Source: Eopsaltria australis
Lineage: Eukaryota > Chordata > Aves > Passeriformes > Petroicidae
Assembly: GCA_034509425.1 (NCBI GenBank)
Contig: JAVTVJ010000012.1
Span: 8,777,001-8,841,000 of the forward strand
DNA: 64,000 nucleotides
Reading direction: 5' to 3'
The translations under genes were made by a program, and so were the position numbers. Under the pieces are notes generated by a model. That model did not search any database, was not told the origin of the DNA, and saw only the letters and a program-made list of their open reading frames with translations. Below, piece after piece: positions 1-10,540 of the stretch (its first letter is position 1; each line of letters opens with the position of its first letter).

Positions 1-3000
1 ATTGTAACAAATTCATTAAAAGACCCACTGCTTTCTTTCTGAAATTAAATGTGTTTGGGACAGAGCTGAGCATATTTTTTAAACAGGGAGAAAAGTAACT
101 AGTGGGAAAAATAAGCAGGAACTGGGTAGAATTACCAGTCCTCTGAAACAGAGGTTTTTCTGGGAAAGCAACGAACTATAGTCTGTGATAAAGAATATCA
201 ATTTAGAAGATGCTGTCTGGGGATGGGATGTTGCACTGTCATGTAAGTAGTAACCTGGGACATTGCAGAATGCTTCTGAGCCTGAACTCCATAGCATTTA
301 CTTTGATCCTAGAGCAAGTTTTAGTTCTTGCTTTTAATCCCTCACTGCTGGAAGAGCGAGTGACCCACAGCTAATGTTTCATTGCAGTAACAGACCCCTT
401 TGGTGACTGTAGAGGACTCTTCTGACTATCAGAGTTTCTATCAAAATACTTCTACAATAGGCAAATGAGAGTGTCTGTCCAAGTGCAGTAATTGTTTCTG
501 GACAGTACAGCTATCTTTGCAGAGAACTGCTCAAGTGGATTCCTACATATTTCACAGTATATGAGGAATAAAAGTTTTTAACATCACCTCACACCTTCCC
601 ACAATGATTTTCATTCTAGCATTTAGATTTGCTTGGGAATGCCAATTAAGCTTCCCAAATCACTTTGATAGACCTGAGGATATTAATTTTCAGTAGTTGG
701 AGTAGGCCTGGTTTCTTGTGCAATCTGTGTATTCTAGAGGGCAGCTCAGTGTCAACTTATGTAACAGGTTTATAGAGTTACATCATGTACATAAATACCC
801 TGCACTGACTAACATAAGTATGATTCAAAATTTTCTCCAGGGTTGAAATTATAAAGTAATTTTCTTGTGTGAGAGACAGAACTCAGCTTCAGTTGTTTAG
901 TTTCTAAAGTATTTATCTGAAAGTACAGTAAGTTGATCTGAACCCAATTTGTATATAGTGTATGGGCCAGCTCTCTGAAGCTTTCCCTCCCCTCAGTAGT
1001 CTCACATTCTGACCTGAAAAGAAATTTACATGGAAACTCCAGAACCTGAGTTCACCCCTGAGTTACGAAGGCAAGGGCCTGATTCAGGGCTCATATCTAT
1101 TATTCCAAACAACCAGCAGCATAAATGAGACCAGAATTTAGTTAAAACTCTGCATTCCTTCACTTGTAAAAGACTGAGCACAAATTTTGTGCACAACCGC
1201 TGCAAACTAAGTAAAAAAGAAAGACAAAAGAAAAATATATTCTCTTATAAATATTTATCTAAATGACAAAACTTTAGCCCATTTGGCTGATCATTCTTAA
1301 TTCCTCTGGTATTCAGTAAAATAACACCCTTCATGATGACCTCTGTATTCCTGCAGATTTAGTACGTAATTCTGCAGGAATTCCACATTTCAACTTTTTG
1401 CCAGAGCACGAAGGCTCCCTACCATCAAAAAGCCAAGAATGTGGTCCCAGGGCTCAACTGTCAACTCTTGTTGCTTGGTGTTTGTTTATTTTAAATAACA
1501 CCTTGTCAATACTGACCTGAAATTCATAAGGGTCATCTCATAAGCTGTAGTACAATTGCAAGCATTCATTTAACTCTTTCCCCCTTAGAACTGAGACATT
1601 GAGAAGGGAAAACTTTGTGAAGTGTGGGCAGATTTATTAAGTAAATACAAGTCAGTAAACTCTTGGCATGTTCACACTAAGAATGCTCTGCCTTCTCCTC
1701 CATATAACTTCTAACAAATAGAAAACACAGAAGCAGGTGTCAGGGATAAGGGGAATCTTGGCACTATTTAAAAACTGTACATGAAGCTCATCCCTATGGC
1801 AGACATGGTATGTGGTCTGACTTGGCTGTGGCCTTGGCTGCCTTCACTTGAGTTGCATTCTCCCTCTAGAGAAACAGGAAAGGCTCCAGAGGCACCATAT
1901 GACTGAACTGACCCACTTTGGAGGGTGAGAAAGAGACACAGGTTCAAGCTGCACAATTAAACTGGTAAAAATCTGATGCTTCCTGCTTGTCATACCAAAA
2001 TATATGTGGGGTACAGGGACTGTACTGAGCTCTAGGACACTGCAGCATTTGGATGTAGAGCCTCAGCATGACACCCGTGCAGCAAGGTTCAGGTTCCCCT
2101 TGCAGACAGAAATGATGCAGTGCCTCTTTAACTCAAATGTGAAGAGCTGGCTGAAGCACGTATGCTGGAGGGAAAGAACAAAACAGACCGTTAAATCTTC
2201 AAAACATTTGATCATGGGATGAGTAATGCTGGTACTTGGCATAGTGTCCTCACAGTGCTCTGTGCCCTTTTTGTTATTAGGCTTTTACAGAACATTTGCT
2301 GAGGGTGGGAAGTTGCCAGCTCACCAGCACCCAAGCCTCCTGCTCCCTGGCAAGTGTCACAGTGCTGGAAAATTAGAGCGACTGCTTGGAGAAAAAAAAG
2401 TGCTTAATTTCTCAAGATATTTACATAATTTAAAAAGCCTTTTTGTTTAAAAATGAGATGTAGAAGTAACTTGGAGACATCAACAGTCCATCATGTAAAT
2501 AGGAACATAATCCTGCAAAATGCAATGCATCTTCAACTCTTATTTCAGCTCCTGGGAGTGTTGGAGGCTCAGTCCTTCACAGACAGAAGTTTTACTGGCT
2601 TAGTTAATTATGTAAATATATGTTAGAGGGCCCAGTGTTGGGACCAGCCATTGCAGTCAAGTTGAAGATACGCAGCGTTTTAAAGGAGACACATTACATG
2701 GTAGGAAACTGAGCTTTGCATGTTTGTGTCACCAGAGCTGTTGACTGCTAGGTAGAGTAGTGTGCATGGGAGGGAAAGAGGATGAGAAGGTGTGCTTGGC
2801 TTCCCTGCTCACACAAGTTCCCATTTAGGATATCCCCCTCTTCACAGACATAACACAGGGAGTGTGGGCAACTCCTAACACAGCAGGCAGACTCAGGTTG
2901 GATGATCCCCAGGCTCTTTCTTAAAATATCTTAAGGTGATTTATCTATATCTACAGAATCAGTCTAGGGCCTTGGCTAAATCACCCAACTTTATGAGCAG

Positions 3001-4057
3001 GAAATGAAGGTTTAACCCATGGCATTGGTCATGCAGCTCCAATGACACTTATGTAGACATAAAAATGATCACGGATTTGCAACTGCTGGGCTCCTGTGCA
3101 TCATATATTTGAAATTCATATTACACATTAGAGCAGCTTGATTTATGTTGTTGTGTTTAAGGACACATCGCACTTTCCAGTAGCAATCCCTTGTTACTGG
3201 GATTTAGGACTTGGTTGTACATTTTTTCTCCCTTGGCTGAAACATGGAAACCAGCCTGGAAAATATTTTTACTTCTTTTTGTCTCTTTTACTAATAGTCT
3301 TTTTGGCTCCCTGTGATCTGGGATGGACATTGATAGCCCCATGGATTTGCCACAGCCAAAAGCCACACAGTGAAGGCCTATGGGATAGGGATAAATGCAG
3401 GGTAATAACTGAATTATAAAATCTAATAGGCCTGGGAACCAAATCTGTAGTTCATCCTAGCTCAGTCCTGTAGAGACGGGGTTTCACCCCCTGTCTGGTC
3501 TCAAGCCTATTACTGTGGCTGTGACCCACAAGACCTGCCAGCCCTTTGTGTTGGCACCCTTCTCTGCTGAGCAGTAAAGCAAACCCTGTGAAGGTGGGGA
3601 GATGCATTCTCTCTGCTGCCACCTCAGGCTGGAGGTTGTGCATCTTCTCCTCCAGTCCTACCCACAACATGATGATGAAGCTGCAGAATATCCTGGCTGG
3701 TCATCTGCCATTTGGGTTGAGGAACCTAAGAGAAGTTACAACAGGGAGGATGAGTGCCAGCATGTCATCTCTTTGTAACTGCCCCTGTAGCTGCCATTAC
3801 ATCATAGAAACTGGGTGATAATCTCAAAAAAAGGTGTTCCTCCATGAAAGGGGAGGGTCACACAACTCACATTTTTGGCAAGTAGGTGCACAGGGAGTTG
3901 CTGACAGGTTTGAGGTTTGCGCTCTGGTTTCTCTGAGTTGTTCCTGTGCCCGAGTTAGCGGGCTCTGCCTTACAGGTACAATCATAAAGCCATGACTTGC
4001 TGCAGGGTTGTAGGTCCCCTAGAGCTCACTGCTGCTCACTGAGTCTCCTCCTGGCAG
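1..4057 (+). other. ASB2 intron (upstream part), no exon recognised
   Basis: This stretch lies upstream of an ASB2 internal exon and ends in a good acceptor (pyrimidine-rich tract then CAG at 4055-4057), so it is read as intron. I looked for ankyrin-like coding segments on the + strand and saw none; the open frames here are short and resemble no family. A perfect 11-bp inverted repeat with a 13-base loop sits at 1347-1381. A very short or divergent ASB2 exon could have been missed. Confidence 0.6.
1347..1381. repeat. 11-bp perfect inverted repeat (hairpin)
   Basis: The arm ATTCCTGCAGA (1347-1357) is followed after 13 bases by its exact reverse complement TCTGCAGGAAT (1371-1381). It lies in an ASB2 intron. 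No transposon ends or target duplication were recognised around it. Confidence 0.7.
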
Positions 4058-4619
4058 GATTGTCTCCATGCTGATCCCTGTGACCAGCCGCACCCGCGTC
4101 AAGCGCAGTGGCATCAGCCCCCTGCACCTCGCAGCCGAACGCAACAACGACGATATCTTGGAAGAGCTGATAGATGCTGGCTACGAGGTCAACACTGCCC
4201 TCTCTGAAGAACGGTCCTGCCTCTATGAGGACAGACGCACCACCCCACTCTATTTTGCTGTTTTTAACAACAATATCTATGCCACAGAGCTGCTGCTGCA
4301 AGCCGGAGCCAACCCCAATGTTGACCTCATTAACCCATTACTCATCTCCATCCGCCATGGCTGCCTGAAGACCATGAAACTGCTTATTGACCATGGAGCA
4401 AACATTGATGCCTATATATCAAGTCATCCCACCACATTTCCAGCTACCATCATGTTTTCAATGAAGTACCTTTCCGTGCTGAAGTATCTCCTGGATCTGG
4501 GCTGTGACGCAGGTTCCTGTTTTGAGTGTCAGTACGGAAATGGCCCACACCCTGCATTAAATTACAGGAGGGAAAGACTTAATGATCCTCAGGTGACCAG
4601 GGAGCCAGCTGTTGTACAG
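4058..4619 (+). CDS. ASB2: ASB2 internal exon: C-terminal ankyrin repeats
   Basis: Internal exon of ASB2, ankyrin repeat and SOCS box protein 2, the substrate-recognition subunit of a Cullin-5/Elongin B-C/Rbx2 ubiquitin ligase. The family is known for degrading filamins in blood and muscle cells. The exon opens after CAG at 4055-4057, its first full codon is at 4059, and it ends on a codon boundary at 4619 before GTAAGC. It encodes about 187 residues. Four ankyrin units are visible: SGISPLHLAAERN..., RRTTPLYFAVFNNN..., NPLLISIRHGCLKTMKLL... and a last degenerate one ending YLLDLGCD. The segment YGNGPHP matches the post-ankyrin linker I know from ASB2. The methionine at 4068 is internal and should not be taken as the start. 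Assignment to ASB2 rather than another ASB rests on the linker and the downstream exons. Confidence is high. Confidence 0.95.
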
Positions 4620-7600
4620 GTAAGCACTGCCTAGACTACCTACAGGATTTCTGAGGACATCTCCTACCAGTGGATTTTGACAACTTTAGTGTATTTTTTC
4701 TTCCAACTTTTTTTTGGGAGAAGATGCCACTATCTCTACTTTATTTACAGAAAAAAAGGGCTCAATATAAGTCCACAAACATTCTAAGTCTGTGTCCAAT
4801 GACTTCAGAAAGGTAGGCAACAGTCACTGTGGCCATAGCTGGAATTTACAGTGAATTGTAGCAATCTTGACAGTCTTACCAACAGTTCTACAATGCTCTT
4901 TTCCTCTGGACCTGAGGTGCCAGGAGTGAGGCATATTTTCCTGACAAACATATGGATGGTAGCGTATGGGTGGTAGAAATCTTCTTTTTTAACTTGGCCT
5001 GTAGGATTTGTTTTGTCTGATATAGAATCTTAGCTACTGGTTACATGAAAACAGTCTAGTGCTTCACTCTGTGAGGGTAAACTAGTGAATGTGAGCAACT
5101 GCAATTTCTGAGTCTACTGGATAAGCAGTCATGGAGAGAGAGCATAAATTATTACATTAGCTACATGACTGAGTTATATTTGAAGTTAGCACAAGAGATT
5201 AGGAGATTTAGGCCCACGATTTCATATTTTCAAAGTTGCTTATAGGCTTTAGATACCTACATTTTATACATGTATCTTTGCAGTCCTTTCTAAAATGCAG
5301 CTGGGCTCAGCTTCCCTTGGGCTGGAATGGGACTCTTAATCCCTTAATGGACTTTGCAGAACCTCAGATTACACTTTTTTTCTGATCTCTGTATGTTCTC
5401 TCCTTCCAATGTTTCTCAAAACCTAATGCTCCACTCAAAATTTGCTGCCTTTCAACATGCTACACAAAAAATGAAATCTTAGCATGGCAGTCTTTCTATT
5501 TTGCAAAGAATCGGGGAAGAAATAAATCAGCTTTTATCTAGTTTAAGTGTAGCTTAGAGGGATTCAGAAGGATACCAAAGATGTGGTTACCAATATATGT
5601 TCTTTGGTGGTGGAATGAATAAAGGAAAACATGAAAAGATCCTAGGAAATTTTGACTTTTTTATCAGTCTTGTCTTCCAAAAGACTTCACGCTCCAGTAA
5701 CATATCTGGGGAAAAAGACCAACCAAAAATAAAATCTTATAGAGAGAATTTTAAGAGTCCATCACAATAATGTCTTATCCTAAATAGGGCTTTACCCTCA
5801 ATAATCTGTCACAACAAAATTCCTCCAGGATACCATAATTTTTGTCAAAGAAAAATTTATATATCATCTCTAGTTCTTGATCTGTGATATGGTAGCACAT
5901 CGAGAGACCAGAGAGATGGAATTCCAAGACAAGTAGAGAGGGTTTGTCTGTAGCCCTCTATGGGACCCTAGCCACTCAAAACCAGTTCCTTCTGGATCCC
6001 ACCTGAAACTATTCCCTAAGAAAATATTAGGTCACTCGCAAAGTCATTGCCTCAAAGGTCACATCACATGCGGCAGACATAGCAAAAGCTGTATAAAATT
6101 TTATCTGTGCCCAAAGAGAAAACAGTGAGGACAGATGCACACAGGAAAAAAATAAGTAATCCCATCCCTCTAATATTTTTTTCAATTTGCTTTTGCTGTT
6201 AGGATTTTGCCTAAAAAATGTGAGGCTTGTGTGGTAGCTTCATGATAAGTAGGTATGATACGGTTAATATTCTGAAATACAGAGGATCTTATGAAACTAC
6301 AGCCTTCTCCACACAAAGGATGTTCTTTTTCAATTTTCTTGTGTAAGATTACATAAGGATAATAAATCTGAATTATTAGTCTTTGTAAAGGCTATGAACT
6401 ACAGCTAACTGGATTTGGAAAATGCACAAATATAAATCATCACTGATGCTACTAAATTAATGTGTCCTGGAGAAACAGAAAAATGGTTAACTGCTGTTGA
6501 TCCCGGGAAGGCGGGGACAGACAGCAGTACCATACTGCCACGAGAGGGCATTCGGGTTGCTGCCGAGAATGCAGGCTCAGAGCCACCTTGTCCCTGAGTC
6601 AATCCCACTGCGTGGTGTTGCAGTTTTGCATTGTTTTTCTTTATTTTGCTATGCTTATTTTCCTGCATTGTGTTTCAAAACGTGTTTATTCCAGAAGATG
6701 TTTCTGTAAGTTGAGCTTGTGAACAGGGAAGAGAAAAAAAGGCAGGCAAGGTCTCTGGTGGAGACAAGAAGAGAGCGAGATCCAGTGTTTTATTGCCCTA
6801 TTGCCCTACACGTCTTCATTTCATCTCTAATAAAGCAGTTACTGCAGGGAGGTGGTACTGCAGATGCCCAGTCTGTGCATCCCACAGGTTGGCATGGCAC
6901 TGGACAGTGACAGCCAGACACACAAAACTGCACTTCCTATAAGCAGCCCCGGTAGCAAACGGTGGGTTGTCCACTGCAATCCTTCTGACATTACTGTCTC
7001 TAGTTGTCCTGGGAAACATTACATGGTGATGTTCAGTGAAAAATAAGAATCAGAAGAGTAGCAAACACCTCTGTGAATGCTCTCACCTTGAACAAAATAA
7101 CCTTATTTTCTGCAGCTCTATTCTTTACTAGGAGAACTAAAATAATTTTACTTCTGAATAAGAAGAGTATCCACACAAGAGTTTAATGATTTTGAATTAG
7201 GACTCATGCATGAATAACCAATTTGATCTAGTTACAGGAACTTAAACTGAGAGAGCTGTAAGCTGGTGCATTTTCTTACCTGTTTGGCGTGGACTTAGAA
7301 GGTATTTGCAGACAGCCTGAGTGGCTAAGCTGATGGATGGTGTTTCAGCCACCATCATTCAGTAAGGTTCGGCCACGCGCCTGAGTTCTTATCCACATAG
7401 CACAATTTAATTCATGTTAAACTTCGTGACTGCTTGCATGCAGATTACATCTACAGATATTTTCATCATATGCAGAACCCTAAGAGAGACAGATGAAACT
7501 GGCTGGTATAATATACATATTTAGATTAAAGTGGGCAGATATTTTTTTTAAACGAGACTGCTTAAAGTCAGGTCCTTAAGTCTATTCTTCAGTATCTCCA

Positions 7601-8280
7601 TGAGCAGCCCTCCATGCAATGGATCTGGGTACTCAGCAGCTTATGCTGGAGACAATAGAAAATTTGCATGATCCAGGACTAAGGAAGGTGCCCCTCTGTT
7701 AGGACAGTTCTCACGTGAGTGAGTAAAATGGATCTGTGCAGAGATTTCTCCAGACTTGTTTCTAGTAAGATGTTTGGTCCCCCAAAGCTGCAGATACTAG
7801 CAGGTTCACAAGAAGCAGGAGGTTCTGCACTCTTCTGAATCTCACTCTTTCCCTTAGATTCCTTTTTGCCCCCCAGAGCCCCTCTCAAGAAGGGAAAGGA
7901 CCCAGCATGCCAGGTCACAGGGCCCTAGACTGCATGAACCTTTCAGCAGCCCCTGACCGGCTTGGGGCAAAGTTCCTCTGCCCTTGCATTTCCATGGAAG
8001 TAGGATTTTAGGACTTGTAAACAATTTAGTCTTTTTCCACGCTTCAGAGCTAGGACTTCACCAGGGATTTCTGTCATCCTGTGATTGCAAAGAGGGGGTT
8101 CTACCCTCAGCTGGAAAAGAATAGGCTTTAGTTGAAGTTTTCTGAAGGGAAACTAGTGATTGCCCTCACAGCTGGTAAAAGGAGGGTACCATCAAAGCTG
8201 TCAGGGCTGTTGCAATTGTTGCTGTTTCCACAAGTGCATTTAAGTCCCACTGATGGTAGTCCATCTGTTTTTCCTTGAAG
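4620..8280 (+). other. ASB2 intron between ankyrin exon and linker exon
   Basis: The intron runs from GTAAGC at 4620 to TTGAAG at 8275-8280, both acceptable splice signals joining phase-0 exons. It is AT-rich, and no additional exon, RNA gene or intact mobile element was recognised in its 3.66 kb. Confidence 0.8.
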
Positions 8281-8434
8281 TTTTGTGAAATGGTGTCTAC
8301 TCCAGAGATAAGTCGCTGGGCTGGGCCGATCATCGATGTTCTTCTGGATTACGTGGGTAACGTGCAGCTCTGTTCCCGGCTCAAGGAGCATATTGACAGC
8401 TATGAGGACTGGGCTGTCATTAAGGAAAAAGCAG
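8281..8434 (+). CDS. ASB2: ASB2 penultimate coding exon
   Basis: Second-to-last coding exon of ASB2. It begins with a full codon directly after AG at 8279-8280 and stops one base into a codon at 8434, before GTATGG. It encodes about 51 residues including FCEMVSTPEISRWAGPIIDV, then a stretch around LLDYVGNVQLCSRLKEHI and DWAVIKEKA. These are nearly identical to the ASB2 region linking the last ankyrin repeats to the SOCS box, which is the strongest evidence for naming the gene. If the intron were read through, the frame would run to a stop at about 8469, but the donor and the downstream SOCS exon make this unlikely to be the main product. The exon keeps frame with both neighbours. Confidence 0.95.
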
Positions 8435-9170
8435 GTATGGTCTCCCAGAAGAGAATCTGGCACAAATAGTCCCACAGATTCAAAACCTCAGTCACCATCT
8501 CCTCTTAATATTCATCCCATGAACTAGAAAGGATTTCCCTGCTGTGACTGACCAGGTGTGAGGGTCAGAAATTTCTGGGGTGTCACTGTCTCTGTGGCGT
8601 GAAATGCACACCAGCCATCAATCTGACCCATTGGGAATGAGCATTGCAGTGCAGAAAGGCCCATTTGGATGTACCTGGGGTGCAGTCAGATCAGGACAAG
8701 TGGGCAGTGCAGCCATCTCCACAGCAGCCTAGCAGGCACCAGTGGCCTTTAAAGCCTTTATTAATATTCTAGTCTCCTAATATCCTTTCCCTCAGGAAAA
8801 AGTCTTTCATAGATATTATCAGAATCAGTTTTCTGACATCAGGCTAAATTTGGTACCTATTGCATTTATTTTCAGTGGGAAGGCTGAACACTTTGAAGTG
8901 GTTTGTTTAAATCCTCCTAGAAAGCCCATTGCTATGTCCGAGATGGGTACAGCACCCCATCCTCCAGCCCCACCTCCTTCCCCATGTCATGCCTCAGAAC
9001 AGATGATCTGTTCTGAGGCAATCCAATCCCAGACACATTATGCCTTCATTACAGAAAAAAACCCTTTTTTCTTTCTTCCTTCTCCCATTTTCCTCCTGAC
9101 ACTGTCCTGCCCAAGCTAAGCTCAAGTCCCTCAACTTAAGACCTGTTCTTCTGACCCCCCTGTCTTTCAG
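8435..9170 (+). other. Last ASB2 intron, contains a 31-bp palindrome
   Basis: A 736-bp phase-1 intron with GTATGG at the left end and a C/T-rich tract then TTTCAG at the right end. It contains a near-perfect palindrome (8990-9020), described separately. No other gene is seen. Confidence 0.85.
8990..9020. repeat. 31-bp near-perfect palindrome with AGAACA/TGTTCT half-sites
   Basis: The left arm TGCCTCAGAACAGAT (8990-9004) and right arm ATCTGTTCTGAGGCA (9006-9020) are exact reverse complements around a single central G. The arms contain AGAACA and TGTTCT, the half-sites of steroid (GR/AR/PR) response elements, but with a 7-base gap instead of the canonical 3. It sits 150 bp upstream of the last ASB2 exon. 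Function is not known. Confidence 0.85.
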
Positions 9171-9307
9171 AACCTCCACGACCTCTTTCCCACCTTTGCC
9201 GCATCAAGGTACGGAGCCTGGTTGGACGAAATCGCATTAAACTCCTTGACACCCTGCCCCTCCCAGACAGACTGATCCGCTATTTACAGCACGATTACTC
9301 GCAGTGA
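9171..9307 (+). CDS. ASB2: ASB2 terminal coding exon: SOCS box and stop
   Basis: Final coding exon of ASB2. After the acceptor TTTCAG (9165-9170) the first two bases complete a split glutamate codon. The exon then encodes about 44 residues and a TGA at 9305-9307. It holds the SOCS box: a BC-box (PLSHLCRIKVRSLVG), which in this family binds Elongin B/C, and a Cul5-box with the diagnostic LPLPDRLIRYL, which recruits Cullin-5. The product ends HDYSQ. Together the three exons give about 283 residues, roughly the C-terminal half of the 587-635 residue mammalian proteins; the N-terminal ankyrin repeats and promoter are left of the window. All key SOCS-box positions I can recognise are intact, so the gene looks functional. 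Confidence 0.96.
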
Positions 9308-10540
9308 CCTCGAGCACACTGGATACGCAGCAGCTTCCTGGCGTGGCACCCGGCGTCACCACCGTGGCACAGGTGCACACCGGGCAGGAATTGCTGCTGG
9401 CTTGGTCAAGCACCCTCCCATGTCTAATCTAAGAGAAATGTGCTTTTGAAGCAGGAGTGAGAAGAAAATGGAGGAGACAGCTAACATAGGAGACTGTTGT
9501 TAGGTTTTTTCAAGAGAAAACACATACAATTCACCTCAGACCTTAGTCTGCAAAGAAGAAGAAATGGAAGCCAACACTGACAAATGAGTAGTGCTGAAGC
9601 AAGTATCAGCAAGGAACTCAAAAGTATCTTGAAGCCATGGTGGTGCTTAGCATCCTTGCTGTGGTCACAATTCAGAACTTGTCAAGAATCAGTGTATTTG
9701 GGAAAACAATCACATTACCTTCACTGACTGAGATTTTTACTGTAGTTTCTATTCTATTGTTTTGATTTCTGATAAGTATGTTGGTTGCTAATTCTCTGGT
9801 ATTTTGACACCATCTTGCTAACACTTTTACTTCTTTTTTTGTACCTTTCTTATTGCATACTTGATTTCTGAACCTTCAAATCTCAGAACGCTTTAACAGA
9901 CTAAAACCTAGAAATGCTGAATCATTTAAAAGTCAAGAAAAGGTTTATTTAAGGAGGATGGAAGAATTATATTTGCACATCATGAATACAGTTCATTCTG
10001 TATTATATTTGCAATAGGAAGTAAGTGAAATTCTGCTTGAGAGAATTTCGTAGACTGGGGATTTGAAAGCAACCTGAGCTCTTTTTTTTTTTTTTTTTTT
10101 TTTTAATTAGAAGTAGCTGCACTGTAAACAGTAGGTTTATGCTGTCATGAAGCTTGTGTCAGAACAGAGCAAAGCCGTAGAGGAGCAGGAGCAGAGAGTG
10201 ATATAAAGGAGAGGGGTAACACTGCTGAACCAACTTATTCTCTTCCTCCTCCCCTAGAAGATCTTATCTCTACAAAGCCCAGCCTTTCCGACCTCCTTGA
10301 ACCTTTGTGGCTGTAACAATACCATGACTGAAAATAAGAGAAATTATTGCAAAATTATGAAAGTCAAACTTCAAAATTTATGAAAATGAATACCCAGAAT
10401 TAGGTTTCCAAATCCTTACTCAGGTGCCTAAACAATACCAAATTACTTGCATCAGGTGTTGTTCCACTTAAACCAGGGGGATCATATTCAGTATCAGATA
10501 TTACTGAGGCAGAATAAAAATTTCAAAATTTAGCCCTGAA
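9308..10540 (+). other. ASB2 3' UTR (minimum estimate)
   Basis: Sequence after the ASB2 stop has no further coding signal. The first canonical AATAAA on + is at 10513-10518, so the shortest canonical 3' UTR would end near 10530-10545. It includes a run of 23 T at 10082-10104. A second AATAAA at 12672-12677 follows a T-rich, 3'-UTR-like stretch (12450-12600), so a longer form is possible. Transcript ends cannot be fixed from sequence alone. Confidence 0.4.

Noticed and set aside
4068..4634. Single-exon 188-residue ankyrin protein starting at 4068
   Set aside because: The frame is open upstream to a clear acceptor and continues through a donor at 4620 into the next ASB2 exon. The ATG is internal.
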